Source: JBHIBC01 sp046758905 (GTDB lineage: Bacteria > Acidobacteriota > Polarisedimenticolia > Gp22-AA2). From it: a DNA stretch of 33,203 nt. The stretch lies in NCBI GenBank assembly GCA_046758905.1, contig JBHIBC010000029.1, forward strand, positions 1 through 33,203, given 5' to 3'. This document shows, one piece after another, positions 32,955 through 33,203 of the stretch. The notes beneath the pieces were generated by a model. It was not told the DNA's origin, did no database searches, and was given only the letters and a program-made list of their open reading frames with translations. Every line of letters starts with the position of its first letter. The stretch's first letter is position 1. The position numbers were made by a program, and so were the translations under genes.

Positions 32955-33029
<75 letters not shown>

Positions 33030-33090
33030 CCTCTTTCGGATGACATGCGCCGCGGAGGAAGAGCCCGACACTCCGCGCTCCCGCCCGTCA

Positions 33091-33129
33091 CGACCGGCTC
33101 GGGCCGGAAGCCGGCCGGCGACCGGCTCG
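33091..33129 (+). repeat. Direct repeats flanking a hairpin in the tuf leader
   Basis: CGACCGGCTCG occurs at 33091-33101 and 33119-33129. Between them GGCCGG (33102-33107) and CCGGCC (33111-33116) form a perfect 6-bp hairpin with loop AAG. It occupies the 130-base gap between tRNA-Thr and tuf, where I see no promoter. Confidence 0.5.
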
Positions 33130-33159
33130 TGCCTGCGTGAGGGTCCCTGGAGGAGCCAG

Positions 33160-33203
33160 ATGGCCAAGCAGAAGTTCGAGAGGACGAAGCCGCACGTCAA
33201 CAT
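33160..33203 (+). CDS. tuf: Elongation factor Tu (3' end outside window)
   Basis: Only the first 14 codons are present: MAKQKFERTKPHVN, the invariant N-terminus of bacterial EF-Tu just before the GTP-binding G1 loop. GGAGGAG stands 4 bases upstream of the ATG. EF-Tu brings aminoacyl-tRNA to the ribosome using GTP. Placement right after the Thr-Tyr-Gly-Thr tRNA genes matches the thrU-tyrU-glyT-thrT-tufB arrangement of Escherichia coli, where the tRNAs and tufB share a transcript. With no promoter seen in the gap, the same is likely here. Its partner factor EF-Ts is encoded 6 kb upstream. Confidence 0.93.
   Translation, partial: MAKQKFERTKPHVN

Overview
This is a densely packed, GC-rich stretch of bacterial chromosome in which every gene I can support lies on the plus strand. 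The gene set suggests a Gram-negative-type (diderm), type IV pilus-bearing bacterium. High GC, large FnIII-bearing minor pilins, a sigma-54 network and a Thr-Tyr-Gly-Thr tRNA cluster before tuf would fit Acidobacteriota or a neighbouring deep lineage. The phylum is an inference, not something the sequence proves. I saw no CRISPR array, insertion sequence, prophage gene or rRNA. No gap between genes exceeds about 240 bases.

Layout. (1) 1-7694: a surface-polysaccharide cluster with three glycosyltransferases, a WecA/MraY-family polyprenyl-phosphate sugar-1-phosphate transferase, an FAD-dependent amine-oxidase-like protein and an AsnB-type amidotransferase. Most genes are joined by 4-base start/stop overlaps. 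(2) 7706-21232: a type IV pilus locus. It holds an ABC ATPase, permease and helical-repeat protein (reminiscent of Myxococcus pilG/H/I), a prepilin peptidase and a sensor histidine kinase. These are followed by a textbook sigma-54 promoter and four pilin-like genes (FimT/GspH, PilV, PilW and PilX types, the last two very large). The locus ends with an exported coiled-coil protein and an NtrC-class response regulator that lacks its DNA-binding domain. (3) 21292-24707: a promoter and a leader with a terminator-like switch, then a cyclic-2,3-diphosphoglycerate-synthetase-like ATPase, carbamate kinase and ornithine carbamoyltransferase. (4) 24749-28838: the translation operon rplM-rpsI-rpsB-tsf-pyrH-frr. 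(5) 28875-32498: ispD-ispF-gltX-rlmB, with gltX interrupted by a one-base frameshift. (6) 32560-33203: tRNA-Thr(TGT), tRNA-Tyr(GTA), tRNA-Gly(TCC), tRNA-Thr(GGT), then the start of tuf.

How it fits together. The kinase, the sigma-54 promoter and the sigma-54 activator bracket the minor-pilin genes, so the simplest reading is a PilS/PilR-like circuit controlling pilus tip or priming proteins processed by the neighbouring prepilin peptidase. The activator has no helix-turn-helix, so it either acts from solution or borrows a DNA-binding partner. Strong inverted repeats next to and upstream of the promoter are candidate binding sites. The cDPG-synthetase/arcC/argF operon has no arginine deiminase beside it, and its leader could switch between terminator and antiterminator folds. 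I consider this and the pilus circuit the parts of the window most likely to hold undescribed biology.
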